NCBI RefSeq assembly: GCF_040947875.1
Contig: NZ_JBFRXN010000001.1
Span: 372,001-436,000 of the forward strand
Source: Pseudomonas sp. MYb118
Lineage (GTDB): Bacteria; Pseudomonadota; Gammaproteobacteria; Pseudomonadales; Pseudomonadaceae
Direction: 5' to 3'
DNA: 64,000 nt
The notes beneath the pieces were generated by a model. It did no database searches, was not told where the DNA came from, and saw only the letters and a list, made by a program, of their open reading frames with translations. Below, one piece after another: positions 38,408 to 48,375 of this stretch. Each line of letters begins with the position of its first letter. Position 1 is the stretch's first letter. The translations under genes and the position numbers were made by a program.

Positions 38408-39334
38408 TCACAGCTTGGCCTGCAACAGCGCCTCGAGCTTCTCCTGGTCCCGGGCAAACTGACGAATACCCTCGGCCAGTTTCTCGGTCGCCATCGCATC
38501 TTCGTTGGACAACCAGCGGAACTGCGCTTCATTGAGGCTCAGGCGCGCCTCACCGGCGTTGCCTGGCGCCAATTTACGCTCCAGCTTGCCGGTGTCCGCC
38601 GCCAGCTTGTCGATCAGGTCCGGGCTAATGGTCAGGCGGTCGCAGCCGGCCAACTGTTCGATCTGGCTCAGGTTGCGGAAGCTGGCGCCCATGACCACGG
38701 TCTTGTAGTCATTGGCCTTGTAGTAGTTGTAGATGCGCGTCACCGACTGCACGCCCGGATCATCCGCGCCGGTATAGTCGTTACCGTTGGCTTTCTTGTA
38801 CCAGTCGTAGATCCGGCCCACGAACGGCGAAATCAGGAACACGCCGGCGTCGGCGCAGGCAGCCGCCTGGGCGAACGAGAAGAGCAGGGTCAGGTTGGTC
38901 TGGATGCCTTCCTTTTCCAGGATCTCGGCGGCGCGGATACCTTCCCAGGTCGAGGCGATCTTGATCAGCACGCGATCGCGGCCAATGCCGGCCTTGTCGT
39001 ACAGCTCGATCAGACGGTGCGCACGCTTGAGCATGGCGTCCGTGTCGAACGACAGGCGCGCATCCACTTCGGTGGAAATACGGCCCGGAATCACCTTCAG
39101 GATCTCCTGGCCGACCGCAACGCCAAAACGGTCGCTGGCCAGGCCCACATCGCCCTTGCAGTCGTTGACGCTGGCGTTCAGCAACTCGGCATAACCAGGG
39201 ATGGCCGCCGCCTTGAGCAGCAGGGAAGGGTTGGTGGTAGCGTCCACCGGTTTAACGCGAGCGATGGCATCGAAGTCGCCGGTATCGGCAACCACCGTGG
39301 TCATTTGTTTGAGTTGTTCCAGCTTGGAAGTCAT
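38408..39334 (-). CDS. tal: Transaldolase
   Basis: 308-residue class I transaldolase of the pentose phosphate pathway (sedoheptulose-7-P + glyceraldehyde-3-P to erythrose-4-P + fructose-6-P). [13 protein letters not shown] is the N-terminal signature, the Schiff-base Lys125 lies in [12 protein letters not shown], and [12 protein letters not shown] follows. ATG 39334 starts the normal [11 protein letters not shown]; the frame is open further upstream without a plausible start. It ends at a shared bidirectional terminator. Confidence 0.95.
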   Translation of the reverse strand: MTSKLEQLKQMTTVVADTGDFDAIARVKPVDATTNPSLLLKAAAIPGYAELLNASVNDCKGDVGLASDRFGVAVGQEILKVIPGRISTEVDARLSFDTDAMLKRAHRLIELYDKAGIGRDRVLIKIASTWEGIRAAEILEKEGIQTNLTLLFSFAQAAACADAGVFLISPFVGRIYDWYKKANGNDYTGADDPGVQSVTRIYNYYKANDYKTVVMGASFRNLSQIEQLAGCDRLTISPDLIDKLAADTGKLERKLAPGNAGEARLSLNEAQFRWLSNEDAMATEKLAEGIRQFARDQEKLEALLQAKL

Positions 39335-39527
39335 GAGCGTGCTCTGTCCTATGGGTCCAATGACATTACCCGAGCGCTGACAGCCACTCAAGGGCACATG
39401 TACGTATCGAAGGCCCCGGCGGCAACAACCTGAAAACGGCTGTTTGAATGGCGGGGCGCAGTGTCGATAAATACGATGACAAAACCGCTCACAGGTTCAA
39501 CGCAGGCGACGGCCAGCGCGCTAGCGC

Positions 39528-40514
39528 TTACCGTCCTTCCAGCAACTGCGCCGCCTGATCCAGCAGGGCCAGCGGCTCCTTGGTCTTGTGGATATCCACC
39601 GACAGCAATTGCCGGAACTTGCGCGCCCCCGGGAAACCGGTGCCCAGGCCCAGCACATGGCGGGTGATGTGGTGCATCGAACCGCCGGCATCCAGATGCG
39701 CCGCGATGTAGGGCCGCAACTGCGCCAACGCCTCGGCCCGGCTGATGATTGGTGCCGTGCTGCCAAACAGCTGCTGGTCCACCTCGGCCATCACATACGG
39801 ATTGTGATAGGCCTCACGGCCGAGCATCACGCCGTCAAAGGTCTGCAAGTGCTCATGACAGGCTTCGAGCGTCTTGATCCCGCCGTTGAGAATGATCTCC
39901 AGTTGCGGAAAATCCGCCTTCAACCGCGCCGCCACGTCGTAGCGCAGGGGCGGGATCTCACGGTTTTCCTTCGGCGAAAGCCCTTCCAGGATGGCAATCC
40001 GCGCATGCACGGTAAAACTGGTGCACCCAGCCTCATGGACCGTACCGACGAAATCACACAACTGCTCGTAACTGTCGCGCCCATTGATGCCGATCCGGTG
40101 CTTGACCGTCACCGGAATCGACACCGCATCACGCATCGCCTTCACACAATCGGCCACCAACTGCGGATGCCCCATCAACACCGCGCCGATCATATTGTTC
40201 TGCACCCGGTCACTGGGGCAGCCAACGTTCAGGTTCACCTCGTCGTACCCATGCTCCTGCGCCATGCGCGCACAGGCCGCCAGATCCAGCGGCACACTGC
40301 CGCCCAATTGCAGGGCCAGCGGATGCTCGGCTTCGTCGTGGCGCAGGAACCGCTCGTGATCACCGTTGAGCAGGGCACCGGTGGTGACCATTTCGGTGTA
40401 GAGCAGGGCGTTTTTCGAGAGTAGGCGTAGGAAGAAGCGGCAGTGTCTGTCCGTCCAGTCCATCATGGGCGCCACGGAAAAACGGCGAGAAAGCGAAGCA
40501 GTGTTTTGGGACAT
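39528..40514 (-). CDS. dusA: tRNA-dihydrouridine(20/20a) synthase DusA
   Basis: 328-residue FMN enzyme that reduces U20/U20a in tRNA. FSVAPMMDWTDRHCRFF is the N-terminal FMN motif; catalytic Cys99 lies in LNVGCPSDRVQ; HARIAILEGLSPKENR is the DusA-specific segment. The start MSQNTASLSRRF has ATG 40514 and gives the usual length. tal lies downstream in the same direction with a 193-base gap that contains a GCGCTAGCGC palindrome near the dusA stop. Confidence 0.94.
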   Translation of the reverse strand: MSQNTASLSRRFSVAPMMDWTDRHCRFFLRLLSKNALLYTEMVTTGALLNGDHERFLRHDEAEHPLALQLGGSVPLDLAACARMAQEHGYDEVNLNVGCPSDRVQNNMIGAVLMGHPQLVADCVKAMRDAVSIPVTVKHRIGINGRDSYEQLCDFVGTVHEAGCTSFTVHARIAILEGLSPKENREIPPLRYDVAARLKADFPQLEIILNGGIKTLEACHEHLQTFDGVMLGREAYHNPYVMAEVDQQLFGSTAPIISRAEALAQLRPYIAAHLDAGGSMHHITRHVLGLGTGFPGARKFRQLLSVDIHKTKEPLALLDQAAQLLEGR

Positions 40515-40725
40515 TGGGAAATCTGAATCAGCGAGGCGAAGGGCCGCAGTTTATCAGGGATGAAGAGGTGGTGTTGGGTGTGCCGGCGGACTGTTTTTCA
40601 GCCCCGAAAACCTTGGCACCTGAACCGGAGCTGTCGCACCGGCAGATTTCACCCTGACCAGCAAGCAGCAGGCCTACGATAACAACGTCGCCGTCCCATG
40701 CTGCCCGCCCAGGGGAATCTGCAAA

Positions 40726-40926
40726 ATGAGCTCCAGCCTCCTCAAAGTCCTGATCATCAGCGGCGCTGTGCTGCTCAGTGCCTGCTCGGGCGTCAGCACC
40801 AGCACGTGTTTCGCACAGGACTGCCAGTCGCTCGACGGCCATTCCGCCAACCAGTTGAGGTTTGGCGGGAGCGCGATTGGCAGCAGCTTCAGTGAGTACA
40901 GTTCCGGGCTGCTGCACGACGACTAA
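40726..40926 (+). CDS. Small predicted lipoprotein (66 aa)
   Basis: A typical lipoprotein signal (SLLKVLIISGAVLLSAC) with the lipobox LSAC, followed by a mature part of about 47 residues rich in Ser and with two more Cys (TSTCFAQDCQS) that could form a disulfide. AGGGGA precedes the ATG. It is divergent from dusA and convergent with the PheC-like gene. I recognise no family. Confidence 0.65.
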   Translation: MSSSLLKVLIISGAVLLSACSGVSTSTCFAQDCQSLDGHSANQLRFGGSAIGSSFSEYSSGLLHDD

Positions 40927-40944
40927 TCGAGGGGCAGGGCGCGC

Positions 40945-41730
40945 CTATTTGGCCTCAGGCACCGCAATCCACTGCCCCAGCACCTTCTGGTAATTGCCCG
41001 TGACCTTGGCCAGGTGCAGCCACTGATCCACATACAACTTCCACGTCATGTCATCCCGCGGCAGCAGGTAGGCCTTCTCTCCGTACTGCATGAATTGCGT
41101 CGGGTTCACCGCGCACAGGCCGGGTTTGAGTTTCTGTTGGTACAGCGCTTCCGAGGCGTCGGTGATCATCACGTCGGCCTTTTTATCCAGCAGTTGCTGG
41201 AAGATGGTGACGTTGTCGTGCAGGGCCAGTTGCGCCTTGGGCAGGAAGGCGTGGACGAAGGCTTCGTTGGTGCCGCCCGCCGGTTCGACCAGGCGTACCG
41301 CGGGCTGGTTGATTTGCTCGATGGTCTGGTAACGCGCCTGGTCTTCGCAGCGCACCAGCGGGATTTTGCCGTCGATGTCGAGGGTGGTGCTGAAGAATGC
41401 TTTTTTCTGGCGTTCGAGTGTCACCGAGATGCCGCCCATGGCGATGTCGCATTTGCCGGCGACCAGGTCGGGCATCAGGGTTTTCCAGGTGGTCTGCACC
41501 CATTGCGGCTTGACGCCCAGGCTGTCGGCCAGTGACTGGGCCATGCTGATGTCGATGCCGGAATATTCGCCGTTCTCGCCCTTGAAGGTGTAGGGCTTGT
41601 AGTCGCCCGTGGTGCAGACGCGCAGTTGTCCTTGCTCGATGACGCTGTCCAGGTGGGAGGGCTCGGCCTGGGCTCCCATTGATAGGGCAAGCAGGGTGGC
41701 GAGTACTGGCACGCGTTTTGTTGTTTTCAT
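40945..41730 (-). CDS. PheC-like periplasmic solute-binding protein / dehydratase
   Basis: 261 residues with the signal peptide VPVLATLLALSMGAQA. The mature part is an SBP_bac_3 fold (LRVCTTGDYKPYTFKG, GIDISMAQSLADSLG, CDIAMGGISVTLERQ). It resembles P. aeruginosa PheC closely by memory: GGTNEAFV, DNVTIFQQLLDKKADVMITDA and EKAYLLPRDD are shared. PheC is a periplasmic cyclohexadienyl dehydratase that makes phenylpyruvate or phenylalanine, so an enzymatic role is more likely than transport; no ABC permease is nearby. ATG 41730 was chosen as it begins the signal peptide; a far upstream start at 41835 is unlikely. Confidence 0.75.
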   Translation of the reverse strand: MKTTKRVPVLATLLALSMGAQAEPSHLDSVIEQGQLRVCTTGDYKPYTFKGENGEYSGIDISMAQSLADSLGVKPQWVQTTWKTLMPDLVAGKCDIAMGGISVTLERQKKAFFSTTLDIDGKIPLVRCEDQARYQTIEQINQPAVRLVEPAGGTNEAFVHAFLPKAQLALHDNVTIFQQLLDKKADVMITDASEALYQQKLKPGLCAVNPTQFMQYGEKAYLLPRDDMTWKLYVDQWLHLAKVTGNYQKVLGQWIAVPEAK

Positions 41731-41891
41731 TGTTATCCGGCTTCCGTGATGGATGTTGGTGTGGGCATATTCTGCCGCAAATATGCCGGTGATGTTCCAT
41801 GTGGCCGCCACCTTGCCTGTGGTAGAGCGGTTCAAGAGTCCTGACCAAAAAACTGTATGGGGCCTGATACAAAAGCGTCATGAAATATAAA

Positions 41892-41906
41892 TGAGAAGCC
41901 TTATCA
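41892..41906. promoter_or_regulatory. Fur-box-like site upstream of the TonB receptor
   Basis: TGAGAAG-C-CTTATCA is a 7-1-7 inverted repeat that matches TGATAAT-N-ATTATCA at 11 of 14 positions. It lies 109 bases before the receptor start codon and 162 bases before the PheC-like gene. Confidence 0.45.
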
Positions 41907-42014
41907 ATAGTATTTGTTAAAGCATTGCTTTCGTTTAGACTCCCGCGGGCCGTAGGGTTACGGCGCTCTTGATGTAAGAAAAAACATAAAACATCTGTCG
42001 CGGGGGAGCGGGGC

Positions 42015-44075
42015 GTGAATTTCAAAAAGAATACAATCGCGTTGGCTGTGGGGTCGGCCGTTTACCTGTCCAACAGCGTGTGGGCGGCGGAACCATCGAA
42101 TGCCCTGGAGATTGCACCGATCACGGTGACCGGGGAAAAAATCAACCGCACCCTCGAGCAAACCCAATCGAGCGTGGTGGTGGTCACCGACCAGCAATTG
42201 CGCGAGAAGGAAGATCACAACCTGATCGACGTCTTCGCCCGCACGCCAGGCGTCTATAACCAGTCCGGCAACGAAAACTGGGGCATTCGCGGTGTGCCGG
42301 TGTCGGGTTTCGATGACCAGGGCCCGGCCACCCTCAACGGCGCGGTCTCGGTATTTGTCGACGGCGCGGTACAGCCCAACCGTGCACTGACCCTCAGCCC
42401 GATGCCGCTGTGGGACGTCGAGCAGGTGGAGGTGTTCCTCGGCCCGCAATCGACCACCCAGGGGCGTAACTCCCTGGCCGGTGCGGTGGTGATCCAGACC
42501 AAGAATCCTACCTTCGAACCGAGCTTTTCCGCGCAAACCAACGTCGGCAACTACAGCGAGCGGGGCGGCGCAGTGGCGGGCGGTGGTGCGATCGTCGATG
42601 ACAAGATCGCCGGCCGTATTGCCGTGGACTACCAGGAAGGCGATGGCTATATCGACAACGTCTTCACCGGCGATGACGCCAACCCGACCCGCACCGCCAA
42701 TGCCCGTGGCAAGTTGCTGATCCTGCCCAACGACGATCTCGATGTGTTGCTGACGTACTCCCACGGCGAAAGCCGCAAGGGCGACAACTCGGTCATGCGC
42801 GAGAACGACCGGATCCGCTATTACAAGATGACGTCCAACACCAAGGCCTACGACAAGCTCAAGCAGGACACGGTCAGCGCCAAGGTCGACTATCGCCTGG
42901 ATGACAATTGGTCTATCACCAGCCTTACGGCCAACACTGATTCGGATTACGACGCTCGTCTCGATTTCGACCAGGGGGCAGTGGACAACCAGGTGGTGCT
43001 GCGCAAGCAGTACGGTGATCTGTTCAGCCAGGAATTGCGCCTGAACTACAACGGCGACACGGTGAAGAGTTTCGTTGGCGCCTACTACGGCCACAACACC
43101 AACAACTTCCACGATCGCCTGGTGTTCGACGGTGAGCTGTTCGGCACCGCCAAGGGCGATACGACGATTGAAAACAAGGCTGTGTTCGGTGAAGTCGACT
43201 GGAACTTCGCCCCGCGCTGGACGCTGATTACCGGTCTGCGCTACGACCACGAGACCAACGACACCGATATTGAGCAGGACGACTTCTCAAGTCCGGGCAA
43301 GGTCAAGAAATCGTTTGATGCGGTGCTGCCGAAATTGGGCGTCGACTATGAGCTGGCCACCGACCAGTACGTCGGCTTCATGGTGCAGAAAGGCTATCGC
43401 GGTGGCGGCGTCAACGTCCGCGCTGGTGGCGGTCACGAGGATTACGATCCGGAATACACCACGAACTATGAGCTGTCCTACCGCGGCTCGTTCTTCGACA
43501 AGACCCTGCGCACCCGCGCCAACGTCTACTACACCGACTGGAAAGACCAGCAGGTCAGTGCGCTGGACCCGGACACCGAATTCCTGCACGTATTCAACGC
43601 CGGTAGCAGCGACATCAAGGGCTTGGAAGTCTTCGTCGAAAAAGACTTCAGCGAACAGTTGACCCTGACTGCCGGGGCTTCCGTGACGGATGGCAAGTAC
43701 AAGGACTTCGTCACGGGTGACGGTCGGGACATGAGCGGCGAGGACTTCCTCTATTCGCCCAAGTACAAAATGTCGCTGGGCGGCACCTATCGCTGGAACG
43801 ATCGCCTGACCCTCAACACTGACCTCATCTACCAGAGTACCGCGCCGTCGGAGTATGAGTTCGACGATGCAGGTCAGGTGACGGGCGAGCGTCGCAGCGA
43901 CAACTACTGGCTGGTCAACTTCAACACCGAGTACAAGATCACCAAAAACATCGCCGTCTCCGGCTACGTGAAGAATGCCTTCGACAAGGAATACGTGACC
44001 AACAACCGCAGTGGCGACATCATTGATGTCGGTGCCCCACGCACGGTGGGCCTGGTGCTGCGTTACGACATGTAA
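42015..44075 (+). CDS. TonB-dependent outer-membrane receptor
   Basis: 686-residue outer-membrane receptor. The signal peptide (ALAVGSAVYLSNSVWA) is followed by a TonB-box-like ITVTGEK. The plug domain carries DVFARTPGVYNQSG and VEVFLGPQSTTQGRNSLAGAVVIQT. A 22-strand barrel follows and ends in an aromatic-rich strand (RTVGLVLRYDM), with VKNAFDKEYVTNN shortly before. The ligand is probably an iron-siderophore given the Fur-like box, but catechol, citrate or another ligand cannot be told apart. GGGGGAG precedes the codon used as start (GTG 42015); no TonB/ExbBD or siderophore genes are nearby. Confidence 0.88.
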   Translation: MNFKKNTIALAVGSAVYLSNSVWAAEPSNALEIAPITVTGEKINRTLEQTQSSVVVVTDQQLREKEDHNLIDVFARTPGVYNQSGNENWGIRGVPVSGFDDQGPATLNGAVSVFVDGAVQPNRALTLSPMPLWDVEQVEVFLGPQSTTQGRNSLAGAVVIQTKNPTFEPSFSAQTNVGNYSERGGAVAGGGAIVDDKIAGRIAVDYQEGDGYIDNVFTGDDANPTRTANARGKLLILPNDDLDVLLTYSHGESRKGDNSVMRENDRIRYYKMTSNTKAYDKLKQDTVSAKVDYRLDDNWSITSLTANTDSDYDARLDFDQGAVDNQVVLRKQYGDLFSQELRLNYNGDTVKSFVGAYYGHNTNNFHDRLVFDGELFGTAKGDTTIENKAVFGEVDWNFAPRWTLITGLRYDHETNDTDIEQDDFSSPGKVKKSFDAVLPKLGVDYELATDQYVGFMVQKGYRGGGVNVRAGGGHEDYDPEYTTNYELSYRGSFFDKTLRTRANVYYTDWKDQQVSALDPDTEFLHVFNAGSSDIKGLEVFVEKDFSEQLTLTAGASVTDGKYKDFVTGDGRDMSGEDFLYSPKYKMSLGGTYRWNDRLTLNTDLIYQSTAPSEYEFDDAGQVTGERRSDNYWLVNFNTEYKITKNIAVSGYVKNAFDKEYVTNNRSGDIIDVGAPRTVGLVLRYDM

Positions 44076-44104
44076 GCTCGCCAGTCATGGCTGCGGTGGA
44101 GGGC

Positions 44105-44809
44105 TCAACGTTTGCTCGTTGATTTCTCCGCCGCCGCCATCGTCCCGCTTCCGCAATTGATGTAGGACGACGTCTTCAGCCAACGCGGGTCCGGGTAGTA
44201 GGAAAACAGCAACTGCCCGCCCTTCATCGAATCAATCAGCTTGTGGGCAATCGCCGGGCGTACAGCCGGGCAACCCAGGCTTCTGCCAATCCGCCCGTTC
44301 GCCCGTGCCAGCACGGGGCTGACGTATGGCGCGCCGTGAATCACGATGGCCCGGTCGAACGCGTTGTCGTTGAAACCCGGTTCCAGACCTTCCATGCGCA
44401 GTGAGTAGCCGTTCTGGCCCACATAGCTTTGTTGCGTGCGATACAAGCCGAGGCTGGTAGCAAAGCTTTCGTTCTGGTTGGAGAAGTTGACCGCCATGTT
44501 CTCGCCGCTGTTGCGACCGTGGGCGACCAGCTCATGGAATAGCAGCTTGCGCTTTTTCAGATCGAACACCCACAGACGCTGTTGGGTCGAAGGCAGGGAA
44601 TAGTCGATGACGGCAAGTCTTTGGACAGGAGCAGCGCCTTGAGCGATGCTGCATTGCGAGGCACGAACGGCGAGATTTATGACATTGGCGTCAGCTTGCG
44701 GAGCCGCTTTGATGAGGGCGGCCGCCAGTGAATCGGCGTAGGCTGACGGTATGAACATTGCAGTCAGCAGCAGGCCCGGCAGCAGATTGCCAAAACGTAG
44801 TAGCGCCAT
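44105..44809 (-). CDS. Murein L,D-transpeptidase catalytic domain protein (YkuD_2 type)
   Basis: 234-residue exported protein with signal peptide LLPGLLLTAMFIPSAYA. The YkuD_2 domain has the motif IVIHGAPYVSP with His158 and GRSLGCPAVRP with Cys180 as nucleophile, so catalysis is expected to be intact. It would act on peptidoglycan or on lipoprotein attachment. It is divergent from the larger L,D-transpeptidase gene, 81 bases apart, and convergent with the TonB receptor. Confidence 0.87.
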   Translation of the reverse strand: MALLRFGNLLPGLLLTAMFIPSAYADSLAAALIKAAPQADANVINLAVRASQCSIAQGAAPVQRLAVIDYSLPSTQQRLWVFDLKKRKLLFHELVAHGRNSGENMAVNFSNQNESFATSLGLYRTQQSYVGQNGYSLRMEGLEPGFNDNAFDRAIVIHGAPYVSPVLARANGRIGRSLGCPAVRPAIAHKLIDSMKGGQLLFSYYPDPRWLKTSSYINCGSGTMAAAEKSTSKR

Positions 44810-44890
44810 ATAGATGTCTCATCATGTTAAGTTCGAGTCTAGCAGTGCGGTGCAGGCCAGGCGTTGAATGCGGGAGATTAAGGATTATCC

Positions 44891-46618
44891 ATGGTGCTTT
44901 TAACAAGGTTATTCGTCATAAGCCGTGTATTTTTTATGGTCTTTCTGATCAGCGGCACCGCGCTCGGAGAAACTTCGCCGATTGAGCCGGTAACGGCGGC
45001 AAACTCCATTTTTACGGCGGCGCCTGACGACAACGTCGCCCAGGCCATCCAGGCTTCCCTGGAACCCTTGAAAACTGCCTTTCCGCCATTGCTGACCGCG
45101 TCACGTCATCGTCGGGTGGACGTCACCCGCCTGGTCATGGATTTTTATACTCACCGTGCCTATCGCGCTGCCTGGACCCAGGACAGCGACATCGACCAAT
45201 TGATCGCCAGCCTCAACGCTACCGACACCGATGGCCTGAACCCGGCGGACTTTCACATTGATGAGCTGGTGCGTTCGCGCGCCAATCTGCAAGTCGCGCC
45301 GGCCACGCCAGAGCAACTGGCGGCGTTCGACCTGGCGACCACCCACACCTTCATCACGGCGCTGCTGCAGTTGCGGCGAGGCAAGGTCGACCCTTCGCGT
45401 CTCGACATTCACTGGAACTTCGATGTCGATGGCGTGGATCCGCGTGACGACCTCAGTCCTTTCTTCGCCGCCCTCGACAGTCACGACGTCGCCAAGGCGT
45501 TTGCCCTGGCACCGCCGCAGGAAGCGGTGTATGGCGGATTGCGCCAGGCGCTGGCGCAGTTGCGCGATGTTCGTGACCGTGGCGGCTGGCCGAAAGTGGT
45601 GGTGGATCATTCGCTCAAGCCAGGCATGGACGAACCGGCGGTCGCGCAATTGCGCGCACGAATGGTCGCCGCCGGTTTTCTCGATCCGCATCTGATTCAC
45701 GGTACCCGCTACGACGGCGCCGTCACCGCCGCAGTGAAAAAGTACCAGGACGAGCAATACCTCGGGGCGGATGGCATGGCCGGGGCCAATACCCTGGCGG
45801 CGTTGAACGTGCCCGTCGAGGCGCGTATCGACCAGGTGCGGGTGAATATGGAGCGGGCGCGCTGGCTGTTGTACAAGCTTCAGGGCACGTTCGTGATCGT
45901 CGATATTGCCGGCTATAAAGTGGCGATGTACCGCGATGGCCAGCCGATCTGGCGATCCCGGGTACAGGTCGGCAAGGCGGCGCGCAATACGCCGATTTTC
46001 CAGGCACAGATTTCCTACATCACCTTCAACCCGACCTGGACCGTGCCACCGACCATCCTCAAGGAAGACGTGCTGCCCAAGATCCAGAGCAATCCCGGCT
46101 ACCTGGCCGCCAACCGGATGCGGGTGATTGATCGCGAGGGCAACGAGGTGGACCCGTCCACCGTCGACTGGAGTAACCCCCGTGGGCTCAGCCTGCGCCA
46201 GGACGCCGGTAAAGACAGCTCGTTGGGGCAGGTGGTGATCCGCTTCCCCAACGACTATGCGATCTACCTTCATGACACGCCGCATCGCGAGTTGTTTGCC
46301 AGGACCGTGCGTGCCACCAGTTCCGGCTGTATCCGCGTGGAAAACCCATTGCAACTGGTGGAGCTGCTGTTCAACGATCCGGTGAAATGGGACAGCGCCG
46401 GGATTCAGAAACAATTGGCCAACGGCAGGACCGAGAACATTCGGCTGCCGGTGAAGGTGCCGGTGCTCCTGGCCTACTGGACAGTCGATCTGGGTGGCGA
46501 CGGACGGGTGTCGTTCAAGCCGGATGTGTATGGCTACGACGCGCCCGTGCTGCGCGCGTTGAATCGACCCTCGCCGGTCCCCGTGTTGAATTTGCACGCG
46601 GCGGTGGCGGGGCAGTAG
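44891..46618 (+). CDS. L,D-transpeptidase, LdtD/YcbB type
   Basis: 575-residue exported enzyme that makes 3-3 cross-links in peptidoglycan. The signal peptide lies in VISRVFFMVFLISGTALG. An N-terminal scaffold domain, a PG_binding_1 domain (VAAGFLDPHLIHGTRYDGAV...; LGADGMAGANTLAALN) and the YkuD domain follow. His461 is in LHDTPHRELF and nucleophile Cys480 in SSGCIRVENP. AAGGA precedes the ATG. The divergent neighbour encodes a second transpeptidase domain. Confidence 0.92.
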   Translation: MVLLTRLFVISRVFFMVFLISGTALGETSPIEPVTAANSIFTAAPDDNVAQAIQASLEPLKTAFPPLLTASRHRRVDVTRLVMDFYTHRAYRAAWTQDSDIDQLIASLNATDTDGLNPADFHIDELVRSRANLQVAPATPEQLAAFDLATTHTFITALLQLRRGKVDPSRLDIHWNFDVDGVDPRDDLSPFFAALDSHDVAKAFALAPPQEAVYGGLRQALAQLRDVRDRGGWPKVVVDHSLKPGMDEPAVAQLRARMVAAGFLDPHLIHGTRYDGAVTAAVKKYQDEQYLGADGMAGANTLAALNVPVEARIDQVRVNMERARWLLYKLQGTFVIVDIAGYKVAMYRDGQPIWRSRVQVGKAARNTPIFQAQISYITFNPTWTVPPTILKEDVLPKIQSNPGYLAANRMRVIDREGNEVDPSTVDWSNPRGLSLRQDAGKDSSLGQVVIRFPNDYAIYLHDTPHRELFARTVRATSSGCIRVENPLQLVELLFNDPVKWDSAGIQKQLANGRTENIRLPVKVPVLLAYWTVDLGGDGRVSFKPDVYGYDAPVLRALNRPSPVPVLNLHAAVAGQ

Positions 46619-46731
46619 TCGATGGGCGCGGGGGCTTTTCGACGCGCGATGCTACGCCCGTCGAAAGGACAATTGCCGCGCATCGGCGCGTAGACTAAGC
46701 TCGCCGTTTTTAGGGTTTCGGGCCTTCGCCC

Positions 46732-48327
46732 ATGCCTTGCCCTTGCAGGATGAGCTTTTTGCCTATCTCCCCCGACGACCCGCGGCACGCCAATGGCACT
46801 GCCTTGAAACGGCTGCCCTTGCGCAAGGCTGCGGTGCTGTTCATTGCCGTGGTGTGCGTGTGCCTGTGTGGCTTGCTGTACCTGCAACTCGAGCAATCGC
46901 GTCGGCATGATCTGGCCGTTGCCGAAGTGGCGTCGGCGAACCTGACCCGCGCCGTGGCGCAACAGGCCGAAGACACTTTCATGAAGGCCGACCTGGTGCT
47001 GACCAGCCTGGCGGACTGGCTGCAGATGGACGGTTTCGGCCTGGCACAAAATCCCCAGTTGCAGAAGATGTTCGCCCGGCGTGTGCAGGCGTTGAGTCAA
47101 TTGCACGGTATCTTCCTGTTCGACCGCAACGGCCAGTGGGTCGTGACGTCGTTCGAGGATCTGCCGCGGGGGCCCGGCGTTGCCGATCGCGAGTATTTCC
47201 TTTTTCACCAGCAGAACGTGTCCTCGGTGGCGCACATTGGCCCGCCCATCCGCAGTCGTACCAATGGTGAATGGATCATTCCGGTGTCCAAGCGGGTGAA
47301 CGACAAGCAGGGCAATTTCCAGGGTGTGCTGCTGGCCGGAATCAAGATGGCCTACTTCGATCAGTTCTTTAAGAGTTTCAGCATTGATGAAGAGGGCTCG
47401 ATTGCCTTGGCGCTGACCGACGGAACACTGCTGGCACGGCGGCCGTTCGTGGAGGCCCAGATCGGGCTGTCGCTGGCCAAGGGCGAGATATTCAGCAAGT
47501 ACCTGGCTGGCGCCATGTCGGGCACCGCGATGATCACCTCGGTGCTCGATGGCTCCGTGCGCCTGCATGGCTTTCGGCAACTCGACGCTTATCCGCTGGT
47601 GGTCACGGCGGCCTCGTCCAGGGATTCGATTCTCAAGGGTTGGTACGACACGGCATTGCAATCGAGCCTGATCGTCGCCCTGGTCGTGCTGGGCGTGGGG
47701 CTGTTTGGCTGGGTATTCGTTCGCCAGGTGCGTGTCGGTGAGCGGGTCGAGCGGGATTTACGCAACGCCAAGGAAGCGCTGAAGCTGATCGCCACCCATG
47801 ACAGTCTCACCGGCCTGGCCAATCGTCGATTGTTCGAGCAGGCGCTGGCGATCGAATTCAGCCGAGACGTCCGGCAGTCGAGATCGCTGGGCCTGATCAT
47901 GCTCGATATCGACTACTTCAAACGGTACAACGACGCCTACGGCCATGTCGCGGGTGACCATTGCCTGGCGGAAGTGGCGAATGCGGTGAAGAGTTGCTGT
48001 CACCGGCCAGTCGATCTGGCGGTTCGTTATGGTGGCGAGGAATTCGCCGTGTTGCTGCCGGACACGGACATCCATGGCACGCTGGTGGTCGCCGAGCAGA
48101 TTCGCCGCAGCGTCATGGCCCGCAACATCAACCATAGCGACGCGCCCAGTGGCTTCGTGACCGTCAGCCTGGGCTGTCACGCCTTCGTGCCCACGCGGCT
48201 GGACAGCACCGAAGTGTTCATCGAGCGCGCCGACGCGGCCCTGTACCAAGCCAAACATTCCGGACGCAACCGTTCGGCAGTGTTGTCCATGGAAGGCGTC
48301 GGAGAACTGATGCGCTACGACCGCTGA
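46732..48327 (+). CDS. Membrane diguanylate cyclase with Cache sensor
   Basis: 531 residues. The first membrane helix (AAVLFIAVVCVCLCGLLYL) is followed by a periplasmic dCache-like domain (DGFGLAQNPQLQKMFARR, FDRNGQWVVTSFEDLP, DREYFLFHQQN, ISPVSKRVND-like IIPVSKRVND), a second helix (SLIVALVVLGVGLFGWVFV) and a GGDEF domain with an active-site GGEEF at 434-438 (TGLANRRLFEQAL, DIDYFKRYND). A canonical I-site RxxD upstream of GGEEF is not obvious, so feedback inhibition is doubtful. The start could also be ATG 46750; neither has a good ribosome binding site. Confidence 0.87.
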   Translation: MPCPCRMSFLPISPDDPRHANGTALKRLPLRKAAVLFIAVVCVCLCGLLYLQLEQSRRHDLAVAEVASANLTRAVAQQAEDTFMKADLVLTSLADWLQMDGFGLAQNPQLQKMFARRVQALSQLHGIFLFDRNGQWVVTSFEDLPRGPGVADREYFLFHQQNVSSVAHIGPPIRSRTNGEWIIPVSKRVNDKQGNFQGVLLAGIKMAYFDQFFKSFSIDEEGSIALALTDGTLLARRPFVEAQIGLSLAKGEIFSKYLAGAMSGTAMITSVLDGSVRLHGFRQLDAYPLVVTAASSRDSILKGWYDTALQSSLIVALVVLGVGLFGWVFVRQVRVGERVERDLRNAKEALKLIATHDSLTGLANRRLFEQALAIEFSRDVRQSRSLGLIMLDIDYFKRYNDAYGHVAGDHCLAEVANAVKSCCHRPVDLAVRYGGEEFAVLLPDTDIHGTLVVAEQIRRSVMARNINHSDAPSGFVTVSLGCHAFVPTRLDSTEVFIERADAALYQAKHSGRNRSAVLSMEGVGELMRYDR

Positions 48328-48375
48328 GTGCAGCGGGCGACCCGTGAAGGTCTTTCACGGGTCGTTGCGCTGGCT

